NCBI GenBank assembly: GCA_902803745.1
Contig: CADCRB010000148.1
Span: 1-6,272, forward strand
DNA: 6,272 nt
Origin: an uncultured Lachnospiraceae bacterium
GTDB taxonomy: Bacteria > Bacillota > Clostridia > Lachnospirales > Lachnospiraceae
Direction: 5' to 3'
The notes below the pieces were generated by a model that saw nothing but the letters and a program-made list of their open reading frames with translations, did no database searches and was not told the origin of the DNA. The stretch's first letter is position 1. Each line of letters opens with the position of its first letter. This document shows positions 5,706 to 6,272 of the stretch, one piece after another. Made by a program: the position numbers and the translations under genes.

Positions 5706-6272
5706 TTATTCAGCCAGCTGCTCCTCTGTGTAGTATCCGCCACCGATGATAACTTCTTTGTAGTTATCCTTATCAACCGGAACGGGCTCGCAAAGGTATG
5801 AAGGAACAACGATCTTGCCGTTGTCATACTGCTCAGTATCGTTGATCTCAGGCTCTGCGCCTTCAAGCACTGCCTGAACCATGGTAACGCACTTTGAAGC
5901 AAGAAGTCTTGTGTCCTTGTAGATTGACATTGTCTGCTTGCCGGAGATGATGTGCTTTGTAGCCATAAGCTCTGCATCCTGACCAGTGATCATAGGCCAG
6001 TTAGCATCTGTGTAACCTGCACCCTCAAGAGCTGACATGCAGCCATAGGAAAGTCCGTCATATGCGCAAGCACAGATATCAAGATCCTCGTCTGCATAGT
6101 ACCTTGTAAGAAGGTCTTCGCATCTCTTCATTGCTGTCTGCTGATCCCATCTTAATGTGTTGTTGTCATCAAATGCGATCTGGCCTGACTTACAAACAAG
6201 TGAGCCGTCATCAAGATAAGGCTGGATCTGCTCCATAAGACCTGCATAAAGCATATGAGCGTTGTTGTCATC
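5706..6272 (-). CDS. chvE: Multiple-monosaccharide ABC transporter substrate-binding protein (ChvE-type), 5' end outside the window
   Basis: The frame is open through the right edge, leaving the C-terminal 188 residues; the signal peptide and N-terminal lobe are not seen. These proteins bind sugar outside the membrane (as lipoproteins in Gram-positives) and deliver it to the permease. The fragment begins DDNNAHMLYAGLMEQIQPY, the usual start of the C-terminal lobe in this family, and includes the ligand-region motif ITGQDAELMA, then IYKDTRLLA, the segment NDTEQYDNGKIVVPSYL and the ending GGGYYTEEQLAE before TAA. All match the ChvE/MmsE type rather than the shorter RbsB type. Agrobacterium ChvE binds several aldoses including L-arabinose, galactose, glucose and xylose. 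With araA in the same operon, arabinose is the best guess for the main ligand. An internal ATG at 6254 is not the start, because homology continues upstream of it. Confidence 0.93.
   Translation of the reverse strand, partial: DDNNAHMLYAGLMEQIQPYLDDGSLVCKSGQIAFDDNNTLRWDQQTAMKRCEDLLTRYYADEDLDICACAYDGLSYGCMSALEGAGYTDANWPMITGQDAELMATKHIISGKQTMSIYKDTRLLASKCVTMVQAVLEGAEPEINDTEQYDNGKIVVPSYLCEPVPVDKDNYKEVIIGGGYYTEEQLAE

Noticed and set aside
5699..5977. Second minus-strand frame inside the binding-protein gene
   Set aside because: It is a different frame of a well-recognised ChvE-type coding sequence, rich in Ser/Leu/Arg with no recognisable domain.

Overview
The window looks like part of the chromosome of an anaerobic Firmicute, most likely of the Lachnospiraceae (Butyrivibrio/Roseburia-like). 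This is inferred from moderate GC content, A/G-rich Shine-Dalgarno sites, a likely TTG start, and protein sequences typical of that group. No 16S or other phylogenetic marker is present, so the placement is tentative. Every gene I can support lies on the minus strand, so the window reads biologically from its right end to its left end.

Right and middle (6272 down to 1397): a sugar-uptake and catabolism operon. It begins with the C-terminal part of a ChvE-type sugar-binding lipoprotein/periplasmic-type protein (chvE, its 5' end is outside the window). After an 86-bp gap holding a strong GC-rich hairpin come the double ATPase MmsA (GguA) and the membrane permease MmsB (GguB), which overlap by 8 bp. 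L-arabinose isomerase (araA) starts 2 bp after the permease stop codon. A textbook intrinsic terminator with an 11-bp stem and GAAA tetraloop closes the operon. Together the genes bring in a pentose, most plausibly L-arabinose, and carry out its first catabolic step to L-ribulose. No ribulokinase (araB) or ribulose-5-phosphate epimerase (araD) is present, so those must lie elsewhere or upstream. The operon promoter is also outside the window.

Left (1341 down to 1): a separate unit. A promoter candidate with an extended -10 precedes an ECF-like sigma-70 factor. About 60 bp downstream is a gene for a multi-pass membrane protein with spaced acidic/His motifs (WD..H, WE..E, D....D) resembling the DUF2238/YjdF group. 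That gene runs off the left edge. The sigma factor and membrane protein are probably co-transcribed, but no classical anti-sigma factor can be seen.

There is no sign of mobile elements, CRISPR, tRNA or rRNA. The window is mostly ordinary metabolism. The least explained part is the sigma factor/membrane protein pair.
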